Below are positions 35,429 through 47,929 of a stretch of 64,000 nucleotides of DNA, in pieces (position 1 is the first letter of the stretch; the number at the start of each line of letters is the position of its first letter). A program made the translations under genes and the position numbers. A model generated the notes under the pieces. It was not told where the DNA came from. It was given only the letters and a program-made list of their open reading frames with translations, and did no database searches. The stretch is from positions 52,159,954-52,223,953 of the forward strand of contig NC_080695.1 in assembly GCF_030445035.2 (NCBI RefSeq), given 5' to 3'. This DNA is from Dasypus novemcinctus (lineage: Eukaryota > Chordata > Mammalia > Cingulata > Dasypodidae).

Positions 35429-38319
35429 CATCCATACTCTTTTATTTCAGAAATATAGCATTTACAGTGGTCATTTTGAGCTAAGTAGTTGGGCAGGGTA
35501 GCCTCTTAATTTGAGAGCATGTATCTAGGAAGAGTGGTAGGATTCTTTTTATTAGACTAGGGGGTAGGCCCTGTTAATGAATTTTTTCTTAGGTGTCCTG
35601 GTCTCCAGTGCCATAGAAACTAGGTGTAGACTATTATTTTCAAACAGCAGGGACCATTGCAGTAGACAGGGAGACTTCATGGTTCCTTTTTGATGGTCAG
35701 TGCCCCCCAGTGGAGATTGCCTCTTCAGTGCCTGCTGTCAGCATGAAAACATAGAGTTAAATTTAATGTAATTTATTCCAGGCATTTGAGTGTTCCAGCA
35801 GCTGAATGTACACAGGATATGATAAATAATTATGTTTAGTCAAGTATGGGTCCAAATGACCAGTAGGTTTTCTACTCTGAGAACATCAACAGAACCCTTT
35901 CAGCCCACTCAGAATTACCCTGTGGAATTCACACACTTTTCACATTCTCATTAGAAGCATTAGAAGAGCACTGCCAAATAGTATTGACTTTCCTGTATCA
36001 TCCTATTTACATTTTGTGCCCTGAGTTTCCAGTCTCTCTATTAATATTTCTATTAATATCCCTATACTGTTTTATCTCCTCTCATTAATAATAATGTCTT
36101 CTGTATCAGTTTCCATGTGCTTATTTTCTTTTCTCATTAAAGAAAGTCTACATATCCCCCGGCTTTCTTTTGTGCATACATGATATATCAAGTTTGCAGC
36201 TTATTTCCATACCACAACTAGTTATGTGGATGCAACCTGAGATTATGAAATATGCTCATAAATCCAACTAAATAAAAAAATCAGTGGCTTATAAAATATG
36301 AAACTCACAAATATAATTCAAATGCAATTTCATAGGAAGAGATATGTTTATATATATTGTCCATATACTGATTTGAATTTCCATTAAAATAATGAAAGTT
36401 AACATTAAAACAGTCTACTCTTTTGGTTATTTTAAAGTTGGTTAAATTCAGAAAGAGATTGATTTGAAATCTTCAGTAAATATGGATATGTGCAGACCTG
36501 TAGATATGTTTTTTGTTAGGACAAAAAGACTTTTATTAACAAGAGCATCAGTGACAATAACAAATCAAATACTAGATTATAACAGCTGAAAACCACAATA
36601 CAGTGGGGGTTTTTCCCAAGAAAAATAAAGCAAATAGAAATCTTTTAGATAAGAAATGTGTACTATATTATATGCATATATATGCATAGAACATATATGT
36701 GAGAAAGTTCACTTTAAAAAAATCCATATTTATGAAGGAAATACAAAGTCCTCGAGTTACAGAACTGAAAAACAAATGCCTCTCTAACTATCTTGGTTGG
36801 AAACATGGTCATGTTCTGCCTAATGATGAACTGCCTTATAACCAGGTTGATCCTTGATATTAAGATGATGTAGGGATAGAAGACTTCACTGGTCACTGAC
36901 AGGAAGGAAAACAATGAGCTTAGATACATACAATGATGTTTTTTCACTATAGAGATACAATACTAGAAATTTACTCATAGACCTAAAAGGAAGAAAACCA
37001 GCTCAAAGAATGCATTGTTTTCCATTAATTGGATTAGAATATTGGTGTGTTTGTTGTTAAAGATATATAACCAGAATAAACCTGGAACTTTTTGTTCTTA
37101 CATAAGACCTACCTCCAGATAGTTTTCTATTTAAAAGAACAGACATTTGACTAAAAAGTTCTGTAAAATGCTCTGTCATCAGTGAAGACTTTAAAAGGAG
37201 GCAAAGGAAGTGGATTATCACTGAGTGCACATCACAGTGTCCTCAAAGTGCTCTGCTTTACCTTGGTGATACGGCTGCTGCTCTCACTCTGATTCTGATT
37301 GCGTTTCCAAATGGCGAACTGTCACCCCTCTTATTTTCCTTCTTCCCCACTGTCATCTGCCACACTACACCTTCCAAATGATTCAAATCAGGGATCTTCT
37401 AATTAATCGCTCGCCCATTCCCCTCACCTGCTCAGCAAAGCCTGTGATCAGGAAGGTGGCAGCCATAAATGCCTCTCTGATGGCAGGGAGGCAGCTGGAT
37501 CCACCAGGGGTCTTTAGAGAACATATGCGTGTGCTATAGGAATTGGCCGGTGCACCCATGGGGGTTGGCAAGTTTAAATTCTGTAAGGCCAGGCTGCAAG
37601 CTGGAAACTTCAAGAAAGGCAATTCTGGAATCTGGCACCTCTGACTTCTGTAGGGCAGGCTGCAGGCTGGAGACTGTGATGAAGATGAAGTTGTCTTTCC
37701 TAGGAGAAGCTATCTGGCTGAAGAAAAGGCAGAAATTCTTCTTTCTGAAAACTACTGAAATACTCAATTCTCACTTTAAGACCTGCAACTGATTGAATGA
37801 GAAGATTCCCCTCATTGCTGAAGATACTCCCCTTTACTGATTGCGGCTGTCATCAGCTGTATGTACAAACAACTCACTAAAGATTTAAATCCATCTACAA
37901 AATACCCTCACAGTAGTAACCAGTGCCTGCTGGACCAAACAACTGGACAACATAGCCTAGCCAAGTTGACACATGAAAGTAGCCAACACAATGAAGGAAA
38001 GGCTATAGATAGCTGCATTTTTGTCCCTGATTATCAATTGCATATGAAACTTATTTTCATTCTTTCAAGAAAAGCGTTCATTAAAAGTGCCTTTGTGAAT
38101 ATGGCAGCAATGGGGGAAGGAAGTATTAGGGAACCCATTTAGCAGTCATGGAAGAAAGAGGCAGGGATGTTTTGTACCAGGTACCAGAAGAACTATGCAT
38201 GAAAAGAAACTTACATAACAACCTGTATTTAACTCTCTACATACGATTCTCAAAAAGTTGTCTACCAGAAAGTATTGGGAGTAACATATGATATTGCAAT
38301 GCCAGGAACTGTCTAGGAG
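35429..38319. other. Mostly unique sequence; possible repeat at 37550-38000
   Basis: No gene. 37575-37680 has two imperfect copies of an AGGCTGCAAGCTGGAAACTT-like unit about 83 bases apart. AACTGGACAACATAGCCTAG and CCAAGTTGACACATGAAAG (37940-37980) look like parts of a dispersed mammalian repeat I cannot name. Confidence 0.35.
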
Positions 38320-38540
38320 TGATAATGGCTATTTATTGATTAGCTACTATGTACAATTTTTTTTTGCAAAGGTAAATAACCTGTGTTAGGGAGCACTGTT
38401 TTTTCTACCTGTCTCCAATTTTAAAAAGCCGAGGCCAGAAACACTAATTGGCCAAAATTATGCTGCTTAAGAGCATGAAAGCTGAGATCCAGAGCCAGGG
38501 AGATGAGCTCTCGTGCCCATGTCCTCATCACTGGATAATC
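38320..38540 (-). mobile_element. MIR SINE, minus strand, diverged
   Basis: TATTTATTGATTAGCTACTA followed by GCCGAGGCCAGAAACACTAA and CATGAAAGCTGAGATCCAGA match the order of a MIR complement. Confidence 0.5.
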
Positions 38541-38979
38541 GTTCTCTTATTCTTAGGACCCCTGCAGTGGATCAAGTGAGCTATAACGAGAGCAAATTGG
38601 GCCAGTGAAAGTTACCAACTGAAATTAGGTAGAAATTTTAAAAATTAGAATGCCAGCCATAGATCACATGGCCTACTTTCAAACCTTGGTCCCATCTCAT
38701 CTCTGTTACCTGTGTGGTGTCTACTCACTATACAAGACAGATAACCTCTAGAGCCATTTTCTGAGTATTCTCTTTATTAAAAGCAAAATTACTTCTTATT
38801 TTCACACCCCTGGCATTGTGAATATCACATTGAAAACAGCAACAACAAAAGCGCTCTTTGATGTCATTTGATTTGTCAACAAGTTTTAAAAACAAATAGG
38901 CCAGCATTGTCTGCAGGACATCACAGATTTTGTGTGGGCAACAGAAGATCCAGGAACCAACCCTCTCCTGGAATCTCTA
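38541..38979. other. Unique intergenic sequence
   Basis: Nothing recognised. Confidence 0.4.
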
Positions 38980-39312
38980 CGCCTGCATGGTCCACCATAG
39001 CAGCCACCAGTCACATGTGGCTCTTGAGCAATTGAAATGTGACTACTCAGAGTTGAGATGAGCTGAAAATGTAAAATACACATCTGATATCAATGACAAT
39101 GTGAAAAAAGAGAATGTTAGATGCCACATTAACATTGGTTACTTAGGAAATAATATTTTGGATATATTGGTTTAAATCAAATATATTATAAAAATAAATT
39201 TCAGTGGGTGGTTTCTTTTTGCTATTTTAATGTGGCTCCTAGAAAATGTTAAACTGGGTATGTGGCTCTCAATTGTTGCTCACGTTATAGTTTCATTGGA
39301 TGGTGTTGCTTT
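38980..39312 (+). mobile_element. MER58-like hAT-Charlie element
   Basis: GCCACCAGTCACATGTGGCT, CTTGAGCAATTGAAATGTGA, TAATATTTTGGATATATTGG and a TTAATGTGGCTCCTAGAAAA segment match an old non-autonomous hAT family with 'cacatgtggctattgagcacttgaaatgtggct' at one end. Ends are approximate. Confidence 0.6.
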
Positions 39313-39529
39313 AGAGCCCATCCAATAAAAATATCATAAATGGAGAAAGTAGCTTATCCTGGCAACATGTTGCAGTGTATACACATGAGCATTACTAAAT
39401 AGATGAAAAATTTTTTTTTCTTTTACATTCTTGACTGACACATTGTATAATTAGTTGTGCATGTGTGTGGGGGGGGGGGTATTGTTACTGCCCCTCGCTG
39501 ATTGACCCATTTAATTAGGACACATTGAC

Positions 39530-40235
39530 TAGTGCTGAATACCGCTCCATATACTCTCAGAAGTACTGAAAGTAGGAATACGAACAGGCATCTGCACACC
39601 AATGTTCATAGCGGCATTATTCACGTTTGCCAAAAGATGGAAACAACTCAGGTGTCCATCAACCGATGAATGGATGAACAAAAGGTGGTGTATACCCACG
39701 ACACAGAATACTATGTCGCTGTAAGAACTGAAGTCGTGTTGCATGTCACAACATGGATGCAACTTGAGGATATTATATTGAGTGAAGCAAACCAGACACA
39801 AAAGGACAAATACTCTGTAATCTCACTAATAGGAAGTAAATATAATGAGCAGAGTAACAGAGTTAATAGCTAGCAGTCTGGTCACCAGAAGGTAGAATGA
39901 GGAGAGAATGGGGAAGCTGAGGCTTAATTTGTGCAGAATTGGTAATAAGTTTGATTGCATATGCTTGGAATTGGATAGAGGTGATGATGATAGCATATTA
40001 GAAAATGTAATTAGCAGAGCCAGTATTGGGGTATGATTGTGGTTGCAAGAGAAAGTTTAGGATTGTGTATGTATGGCGGGAAATGGCTAGAGGGATTGGA
40101 AGGTAACTGCTAAGGGGTGGAAGGTTTTTCTTTTTGGAGTAATGAAAATGCTCTAATATTGATTGTAGTAATGAATTCACAATTCTTGTGATTATACCAA
40201 AACCCACTGATGGACTGTATGGTATATGCATACCT
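39530..40235 (+). mobile_element. 5'-truncated L1M, ORF2 3' end and 3' UTR
   Basis: Translation around 39600-39790 gives the C-terminal ORF2 words [18 protein letters not shown] and CPSTDEWMNKRW, the same landmarks as in the intact L1 near 940-1010, but with stops and frameshifts. The 3' UTR follows, with TTTTTGGAGTAATGAAAATG, CTCTAATATTGATTGTAGTA and ATACCAAAACCCACTGATGG typical of old L1M families. It ends near 40235 with no clear tail. Confidence 0.85.
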
Positions 40236-41755
40236 CACAATAGCTTAGAGCACCACCTCCTGAAAGGCAAACCGCTTTGTTTAAAATGAATCACACGTTT
40301 GTTCAAAGAGTTAGCCTGCATGCTCCTGTTACTTTGCAGCTTTTGTAACCAGGTGACACCCTTTGACCTTTTCTACCAGTGTGCTCTCAGAACTTGCCTG
40401 CCTTGACCCTGCAGGAGCACTTGACTTCCCTTGTCAGCGTATCATTTGCTTGAGCATTTTGCACTAATCCATTCTGTGCACACACGTGTGACTCTATTGG
40501 CAACATGTCCTGGTATGTTAGATTCTTTTCTGTGCAACATGTAGGAGAGGAATAGCCTAAACTAGAAAAATGGATAGATCATTTGAAGGGCTTTTTATTT
40601 TGAGAAAAGAGTATAGGGATTTTGCCGGAAAGTGTTGTCAATAGCCATCTATTGGTCCAGAAGTTAGGATAGATCAGCAAAATGAAAGTTCTGTTTCTGT
40701 GTGTATGTGTGTATATATAAAAGAGAAGTTAGTCATGCTCATGGACATCTCCATCCATCAAGTCCATACAAATAAAATCTGTGAGTACAAGTTCTTGTCT
40801 TCTAGTCTTGAGCAGAGCTTCAACTATTTAAAAATAAAATTTGTCTAAAAATATCATGACCCTTGATAGTAAATTCTGTTTTATTTTCAATGTGGTAAAA
40901 TGATTTCATGCTATCCACAAAGTATATGATGTCAAAAAGAGAGAAGGAAATTTACACTCATAAAATTCTTGTAAAATATCAGTATTTTAAAACAGTATTA
41001 TTTTAATTAAAAAATTATCTTACAATTTGTGAGAAGTGTTTTTATTACCAAAGTTATATTCAAATTAAATAATATATACGTTAATTTGATAATATAAAAA
41101 TTTGTTTCATGTAGAATAAAAATTATTCATATTTTCCAACTTTTAATAAAAATAATCTGACTTAAGATTTAAAACTTAATTGCAGTTTCTAATCAAAGAA
41201 AACAGTTGCTTTTTTAATTTGCTTTCTATAATGAAAACATTAGCAATAATTTCCTTAATAAAATATAAAAGCAGCATATACCAAAATAAAAGTATTTCCA
41301 TTTTTCAATTAAATACTGGTTAAAGTCTATGTTTCCCATTATAAATGAAAATATAATTTCAAAGCAAAGAGACCTGTAAGAACAGGAAGCATACAAGTTA
41401 ATGGAAAATCACATTCACGATGAACATGAAAATCTTCCCATATGAGAGGCAAACCTGGGATATGTGAAACAGACGTCAATAAGGCCTCTTTTTCAGCTGG
41501 AAACCACAGTGACAGTTCTCTTAAACAAGGATGAAGGAGACAGAAGAAGAACTGTGAAATTCAGAAAGCAGTCTGCAGACCAGGGACAAACCCATGCCCT
41601 GAGGCAGTTAATCTTAAAACCATCAACCAGTGGTAGAACACAAATGCATTTCTCCTCTATCACTTTCCCCATCTGTAAAGGAGATAAGCAGTTTCCAGGT
41701 ATCCATCTCCTTGTGCTGTTGTTGCAAGCATGACAGCAAGGTTACATTAACTACC
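40236..41755. other. Unique intergenic sequence, A/T-rich
   Basis: No gene. 40830-41350 is very A/T-rich. Confidence 0.4.
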
Positions 41756-42283
41756 TGTAGCAGTTTGATATAGTTATGAATTCCAAAAATAGATATTGGA
41801 TTATGTTTGTAATCTGTTCTATTAGTGGCATGATTAAATTATGATTAGGGCTTTGATTGGGCCATGTCATTAGGACACTGACAGATAAAAGGCATGGCAG
41901 ACGACAGAGTTGAGTGCTTTTGATGTTGGAGTTTGATGCTGAAATCTTAAGCTGGAGCGCCAGGAAGTAAGCTCACAGAGGAAAGAGAAGCAAGCTCCAG
42001 GAAGGGAGGAACCCTGAGCCCAGGAAGAAGCAAGGCCTGGGAAGAGAGGAATCTTGAATCCAGAGAGAAGCAATACCCTGGAAAGGAGGAACCCAGGAAG
42101 CCTGAACCCTCACAGATGTCAGCAGCCATCTTGCTCCAACATGTGAAAGTAGACTTTGGTGAGGGAAGTAACTTGTGCGTTATGGCCTGGTATCTGTAAG
42201 CTCCTACCCCAACTAGATACCCTTTATAAGAAGCAGCCAATTTCTGGTATTTTGCATCAGCATCCCTTTGGCTGACTAATACA
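41756..42283 (+). repeat. Probable solo LTR, 528 bp
   Basis: Starts TGTAGCAGTTTGATATAG and ends GGCTGACTAATACA, giving TG...CA termini. Near the 3' end AACTAGATACCCTTTATAAG stands where a poly(A) signal would be (AACTAGA rather than AATAAA in this copy). CTACC before and CTACT after form a 5-bp duplication with one mismatch, the size used by ERV-L/MaLR-type elements. I recognise the unit as a dispersed repeat seen often in xenarthran DNA; the class is inferred. Confidence 0.6.
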
Positions 42284-43100
42284 CTACTTTAAACAATGTA
42301 GTCGTGATTTAAAGTCTGTCATCTTATCAGGAAGTTCTGAAGGTCTTACACACTTTTGAAGCCATACCACCTACACACATGGCACATACACAGTAGCCTT
42401 GTAGGGGCTAATTTCATACTCTGTGTGGTAAAAAGGCTGAGTGAAAAGGAAACTTTGATTTCTTTTTAAGTTGAAGTTAAAATATAAAGAAGCATATGAA
42501 CCACATTTTAAAACACAGCATGTGTTTGGCATATAATTTTGAACTCATGGTTTTGAACTCAGTACATCGTCACTGCCATCCTATTCTCAACTGCCTTTTA
42601 AGGAAGTGTCAGATTCTACAAGTGAGCATACATAAAGGAAGATAGGCAGACATTGTTCATTAAATATCGATATGCATGCTTCTAATCACACAAACATCAT
42701 TTTTGCTCATTTTTATTTTAATGGCCGTTGTTGCTGATATTATCTAAGTTATTAATGAGAGAATTGCTAAAGAGACAAGATTATGATCAACAAAAGTTTT
42801 TCTATTGAATACCTGTGAAAATTAGCTATCCTATCTAGCTGCAACAGTATAATAAAAAGCCCGTCTTCAGTAAATAAGTTGTATATCAAATATGCATGAA
42901 GCATGAATTACTGTTGGATCAAGCAAATTTCACAGTGACCCAAGCTATGCAATGTAAAACTTACCATGGCAGGCATGGGCATGTGCCTCTCAGACCTGAC
43001 CAGAGGAGAAAACTCAACTGATGGTCTGAACTATTGCACTCAGAAGCCCATCAGTACATTTCTGCTGAGAACTCACTTCCTATGGGCTCCTCCTGTTTCA
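42284..43100. other. Unique intergenic sequence
   Basis: Nothing recognised. Confidence 0.4.
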
Positions 43101-43104
43101 AGCG

Positions 43105-43625
43105 AAAAAGAGGGGTGCTCTGCCAGATGCGGTCAAATGAGCAATTCCTCAGCACGGTTTCAAAGGGAGGAAGAGTTTATTGCTGAGAGTGAAGCAGGAG
43201 ATCAGATGGCCTATGGGTCTAAAAAGTCTATATCTCCCCACACTTGAGTAATTCTGATAGTTTTATAGTGTCCAAGGACAGGCAGGTGAGCCTAGCAGCT
43301 GCAGCAGAGGAAGTTAGAGGTGATCTCATTATTGAGCATGCACAGCTTGACTGCATGAAGCTACTGAGCAGTCAGGCAGGCCAATGTGGTTACATCTAGC
43401 TTCGCCTAGTAAGATAGTTTAGGAATTGGGGTGGGTTAGTTCTGGGTTGAGTCAAGTTTCTCCATTAATAAACATTGGGGGACCGTCTAGTGATCGTAAG
43501 ACTTCAAAGTTATAAAACAGACGGGGGGAGGGCACAAGCAGGGGCTTCACCAGGTTCTCACAGTCACAAGCTGAAGGTTACAGAGCTTTACGGTCATTTT
43601 GAAAGATCCAAGCACCTGGTTCCGG
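43105..43625 (-). repeat. Possible LTR, minus strand
   Basis: On the minus strand CTCAGCAATAAACTCTTCCT (signal complement at 43176-43181) followed by CCCTTTGAAACCGTGCTGAG resembles an LTR poly(A) region. The GC-mixed 43280-43600 part could be its U3. Ends, duplication and family are not established. Confidence 0.3.
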
Positions 43626-44589
43626 CTCAGTGAGTTAAAGTAGTTTCAGGTATTTACTTTTGGTTATTCTATAGTATGTTACAAAATAAAAAAGGCATCT
43701 ATGTAATGATTCAGTGGCCATAATCATTTGTTAATTCTTACCTCTTGATGATTACATTTCTGTCCCTTATTGAGCACAGCTAGAATCACTGAGCACAACT
43801 AAGTCAAGCCTGTGCCTGTACCTGGGAGACATGGAATCCACAGGTGTGACTGACCCAGGACCCCTCGTGGGCCTCGCCAAGCTTGGAACTGCTCTGCTAC
43901 CGGGAGCTTACACCCATTTTCCCTCAAAACTCCCTTGCACATCTCATTCCATCTTGGCAATTGCTTCTTCGAGGACCCTGACTGAAACACGTATCTCTGA
44001 TCTTTCTCACAGGAGAAAAACTACTCAGAACTGTCTCTCTAGATTTTTTATTTAACACTAAGAAGAATTCTTCCGTCCTTGAGATACTAATGGCAAACAT
44101 AGGAAATGTGGCAACAGCAGCATGGTGACCAGATGTTCATGCAGCTCCAGGCTGCCCAACGTTTTTATCTTTCTCTTTAAAGAGCCTATTGTTCTCCTAA
44201 AATAAATATTGGCAGTTCTGCCATGGGAGAGAGGTGCCCGAGAGCAGGCAATCAATGTTGACTAAACAAAAGCTGAAAAAGATTCCCAGAGAAGACTGGG
44301 AAGAGGGAAATTGACTGAGGTGTCATCTTCGCCACTGAAATGCAAGAACATACATGAGATGTGGAGAGGGATGTGGGAAAGTGCCATTCCTGGTGGGAAA
44401 GTGCCATTCACAGGAATGGCAGACAAAGGAAATATTTTTGATGATTCAGAAGGGGGAAAGTAAAATTAAACATTTTAGAGGACAAGATGAATTTTATTCA
44501 ATATTTTAGAAAATCATACTAATTTGAAGACTTCAGTTTCTACCTCTGTAGAAGGAATTATTAGATGATCTTGAATGTTTGAATATGAG
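43626..44589. other. Unique intergenic sequence
   Basis: No gene. GTGGGAAAGTGCCATTC occurs twice in tandem at about 44373-44411. Confidence 0.4.
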
Positions 44590-45100
44590 GTCAACCACTG
44601 ATATTCTATGACTCATTCATTGATTGATTCGTTGTTTTTATGCAATGCCCACTATATACCTACATTTTGCAGGGCAATAATCACAGACCTCAGACAAAGA
44701 AGACAAGTAGGCATCAGTTGCAGTATAGTGTGATGAATGCTGTGAAAAAAGTATGCTTAGGATGTATGAGATTTAAGATAGAGGAATTGAATTCAGTCAG
44801 GTGAGAAGAGTCAGGAAAGCATTTCAGATGAAAGAATGCATGAGTAGAGTCTAAAACCTGGCTTCAGTTCCTAGATAGTATAGAGCAGAGATACATGCAT
44901 CTAGAGAACACCTTGTTTAAAGGTATTAGAGCATCAAAGGATACCACCTATTTAGAGACATTAAAAGAGAACAGCATGTCTTGAGCAAAAGATGCATGTG
45001 AGGGGCACTGTGAGTGAGGTGGGAAACAAGTTCCTGGGAAATGATGGATTTTATCCTGAAAGCCATGAAGAGTGGTGGAAGAATTTAACTAAAAGAAGTT
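44590..45100 (+). mobile_element. Old LINE-like repeat (L2 era), diverged
   Basis: TCATTCATTGATTGATTCGT, TGCCCACTATATACCTACAT, AGTCAGGAAAGCATTTCAG and TTTATCCTGAAAGCCATGAA follow the same order as the repeat at 33000-33680. It is interrupted at about 45103 by an older tRNA SINE. Confidence 0.5.
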
Positions 45101-45102
45101 AT

Positions 45103-45268
45103 AGGGGAGCAGATGTGGCCTGAGCAGGTGAACACCTGCCTCCCACTGGGAGGTCCTAGGTTCTGTTTCTGGTGCCTAATAAAGAAAAACCAATGAGCAG
45201 ACCAGGAGCAAAAGCAACAAGCAAACAGACGAGGGAGCTATGGGACGGGAGGGTGCTTTTGGATTGAA
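45103..45268 (+). mobile_element. Older xenarthran tRNA-derived SINE
   Basis: Starts GGGGAGCAGATGTGGCCTGA, has CACCTGCCTCCCACTGGGAG and GGTCCTAGGTTCTGTTTC (degraded B box), then an A-rich AAGCAACAAGCAAACAGACG segment. It differs from the DAS copies at 16398 and elsewhere but shares the tRNA-head/body layout. A reverse fragment lies at 63436-63520. Confidence 0.75.
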
Positions 45269-45984
45269 AAAGAAAAAGTTCCATTGTTATGTTTAGCTTT
45301 TAGAAAGTACCTTTGAATGTAGCAGATGACAAGTACATATATAGATTTGGAGACAAGGCAGGGAAATCCATTATAAGGTCTATACAAAATGATGTCATTT
45401 ATAACATGATTAATTAAGAGGTTAGGGGAATATAAATACTTTTGTTAAGATAAATAGAAAAAAGTGGGAAAAGGGCATAAGGTGTTCGATTCTAGATTGA
45501 AAGCGAGAATCTCCCTGGATTATTGTCCTGGATTCTCTCCTGTCAGCGGCAGTTCAGCAGCTCCTGCCCACCTCAGCCAGCATCAGTCCTGGCTGTTTGA
45601 AATAATTTGAAAGTAGCAAAAGGGAGCTAACATGGTGCAGAGTTACTGCCACGGTAGTAATTAGATGGAAAGTGGAGCATTTCAGCAATGATCTTTTAGA
45701 AAATGCTCCCTCTCCCCAAATTTTGTCTGACTATAAATGTTCCTCCACCTCTCAGGAATTACTTAATGCATATTAATCTGAAATTTTCACTGTAATTGTT
45801 TATCACTAGATGAAAACCAGGTTTAGAGTAATGGGGCTGGTGAAGGTCAGATGGCCATTAAGTGAGGATTAGGGAAAAATAGGGACGCTTTGAAGAGAGT
45901 GATCAAGGTAAAATATACCCTGCTTCATTTTTTCCTCAGAGTTTTTTCTAGAGGGGTAGTTAGACTAGTGGATGTCATGGCAGC
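45269..45984. other. Unique intergenic sequence
   Basis: Nothing recognised, apart from possible continuation of the old repeat interrupted at 45103. Confidence 0.35.
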
Positions 45985-46190
45985 ATTTATTTGTTTATAT
46001 CTCTTCCCCGTTTGTTTGCAGATATCTCTGGTACAGCGATTGCATTGTCCTGTGGTTATTAGTTTATGAGTCAGTCCCTCCCGTCGCACCCTAAGCGAGG
46101 AGAGCAGGTCAGGGATGTTTTTACCTGTTCACCCTGGCGTCTTGCATCAGTACCTCATCTACATCAGGTACTTAGTAAATATTTGTTTTA
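45985..46190 (+). mobile_element. L2 LINE 3' end
   Basis: AGCAGGTCAGGGATGTTTTT, ACCTGTTCACCCTGGCG and CAGGTACTTAGTAAATATTT parallel the L2 3' end ('gcagggactgtgtc...cctagcacag...ggtgctcaataaatatttg'). Confidence 0.65.
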
Positions 46191-46590
46191 AGAAGACACA
46201 ATCTGTTTGGCTATTATTTTTTAAAAAAGGGATACCTAGAAAATAACATACAAATCAGCTTCTTTTCCCTTCTCTTCCTTATCTCCCAGGAATTCCCCTA
46301 CTAAACCTGCACACTTCACCAGCTCCCTGTTCTTCCAGCTCTGTGCACACCAATGCCCCCACTTACCGCCTCGCCTCGGGGTTCAGGGGCACCCCTCAGG
46401 CTGCTTGCTGGCTGGGTGGGGAGGATTTAGTCAGCACTTAACAACCTAGGGCGCGCCCTCTTCTGCTCATGAGGGCTGCGCTGCCAGCCTGCCCTGGTTT
46501 CTCTCTTCAGGGGACTCCCACACAGCCTGTGAGCTGCTGGCCCACAGCTCTCTACCATTGCAGGAGAGGACTGGGCGCCCTGGCTGGGCC
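46191..46590. other. Unique sequence, GC-rich towards its end
   Basis: 46300-46590 is GC-rich, with CTAGGGCGCGCCCTC at about 46446-46460. No gene recognised. Confidence 0.4.
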
Positions 46591-46734
46591 TTCTCCCCAA
46601 CATCTTCAGACTGATTCTAACTCAGCCTTTGCCCAACATCTTCAGACTGATTCTAACTCAGCCTCCCACCAATTTCTTCAGACTGATTGTAACTCAACCT
46701 TCTCCCCAACATCTTTAGACTGATTCTAACTTGA
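46591..46734. repeat. 36-bp minisatellite, four copies
   Basis: Four imperfect head-to-tail units of 36-37 bases, each with CAACATCTTCAGACTGATTC or a close variant and a CTAACTCAGCC end. The third unit is the most diverged (CCACCAATTTCTTCAG). On + it forms part of an 84-codon frame with repeated QTDSNS words, probably not a real protein. Confidence 0.93.
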
Positions 46735-47399
46735 GAACTTCTCTCCTGTCACTGACTGTTCTTTACTGAGTGATGAATCTTCTCGTCTCCCTCCACTTTT
46801 TGCTCTGGTCTTCCCTTCCCTTCTCTCAAAGATATTTGCATGCAAAGGGAGTTTTGATTTAGTGTTTTTTGTTTGTTTTTTTTCTTCTTTTAAATTTTAG
46901 TTCTGCTAAAGAATAATGATTTTTCCTGAAATCAATGTTTTTGATAATAAAAAAGCAAAGAGGAGAAAGTCAAGAAAACTCCTCCCAAACTTCTACGTTC
47001 AGATAGAACCATTTCTGACATTTGGAAATCCCATGGCAGGTATTTCAAATTTTGCATTAGAATTGAAGTTAGAACTATGGATGGATTGAACAAGGAATAG
47101 GCAAGTATACTTTATGACAAATGAACTCTTTGTATGCTTTTCTAATTTTAAAAACTATTATTTTATGTTTTCTATATATCAAGAAAGGGTGATTATTTTT
47201 AAACTTTAAATATATTTTGCATATATAGATCAAAGTATACCAATGCTTTTAATACAATACTTTTTCAAACCCACCCTAGTAGACCTCACTCAGATACGTG
47301 TACTTCTGGTTGTCAGATTTCAATATGAATGTAATTGACTTAGAGAATGTCCAAAGGAGGTGCTCAGGTAGCAAAATGAATCACAGTACAAACTAGGGA
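46735..47399. other. Unique intergenic sequence
   Basis: Nothing recognised. Confidence 0.4.
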
Positions 47400-47427
47400 A
47401 CTACTTACTAGTATTGAGATACTGATT

Positions 47428-47585
47428 CTGAAACTTGAAGGTGCGTGCACAGCATCTGGGAGATCTCATGAAAACACTGATTCTGGTTCGGGCGGCCTGG
47501 GATGGGACCTGAGATGCTGCAAGCTCTCAGGAGATGCTTGTGCTGCCAGCAGAGGACCACCCACCGGTCCAGGCAAGGGATCGAG
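47428..47585 (+). mobile_element. MER5-like hAT fragment
   Basis: AACTTGAAGGTGCGTGCACA, CATCTGGGAGATCTCATGAA, AACACTGATTCTGGTTC, GGGACCTGAGATGCTGCAAG and CTCAGGAGATGCTTGTGCTG follow the MER5 interior order. Confidence 0.65.
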
Positions 47586-47639
47586 TAGCCGTCAGGCACT
47601 GTGCACAGGCTCACCCTTCAGGGTTGTAGTCCCAATCTC

Positions 47640-47800
47640 ATGAGTATCCCCAAGACCTGTAACGACTGTATGTAGAGGTGTGGACTGAGGCTCAAAGAAC
47701 ATAACATATTTACCTAAGCTCCCTCACTAGTTGGCTCCAGTTAGTATTTGAATCTAGGCCTGTCTCCACATTGATTTCTTGTTCTTATACAAACAACTCT
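47640..47800 (-). mobile_element. MIR SINE, minus strand
   Basis: GGACTGAGGCTCAAAGAACA, TAACATATTTACCTAAGCTC, CCTCACTAGTTGG and TATTTGAATCTAGGCCTG follow the complement of the MIR core, including its degraded B box. Confidence 0.75.
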
Positions 47801-47929
47801 AATGCTTCATTCAGGAAAACCAATTGCTGAGAGTGATTAGGATTAAAATCTCTAACATTAAATTATGCATAAAGTGAAATAAAGTCACAAGGGGACATTA
47901 AACTAGTTTAAAGCATTGCCCTAAAACAG

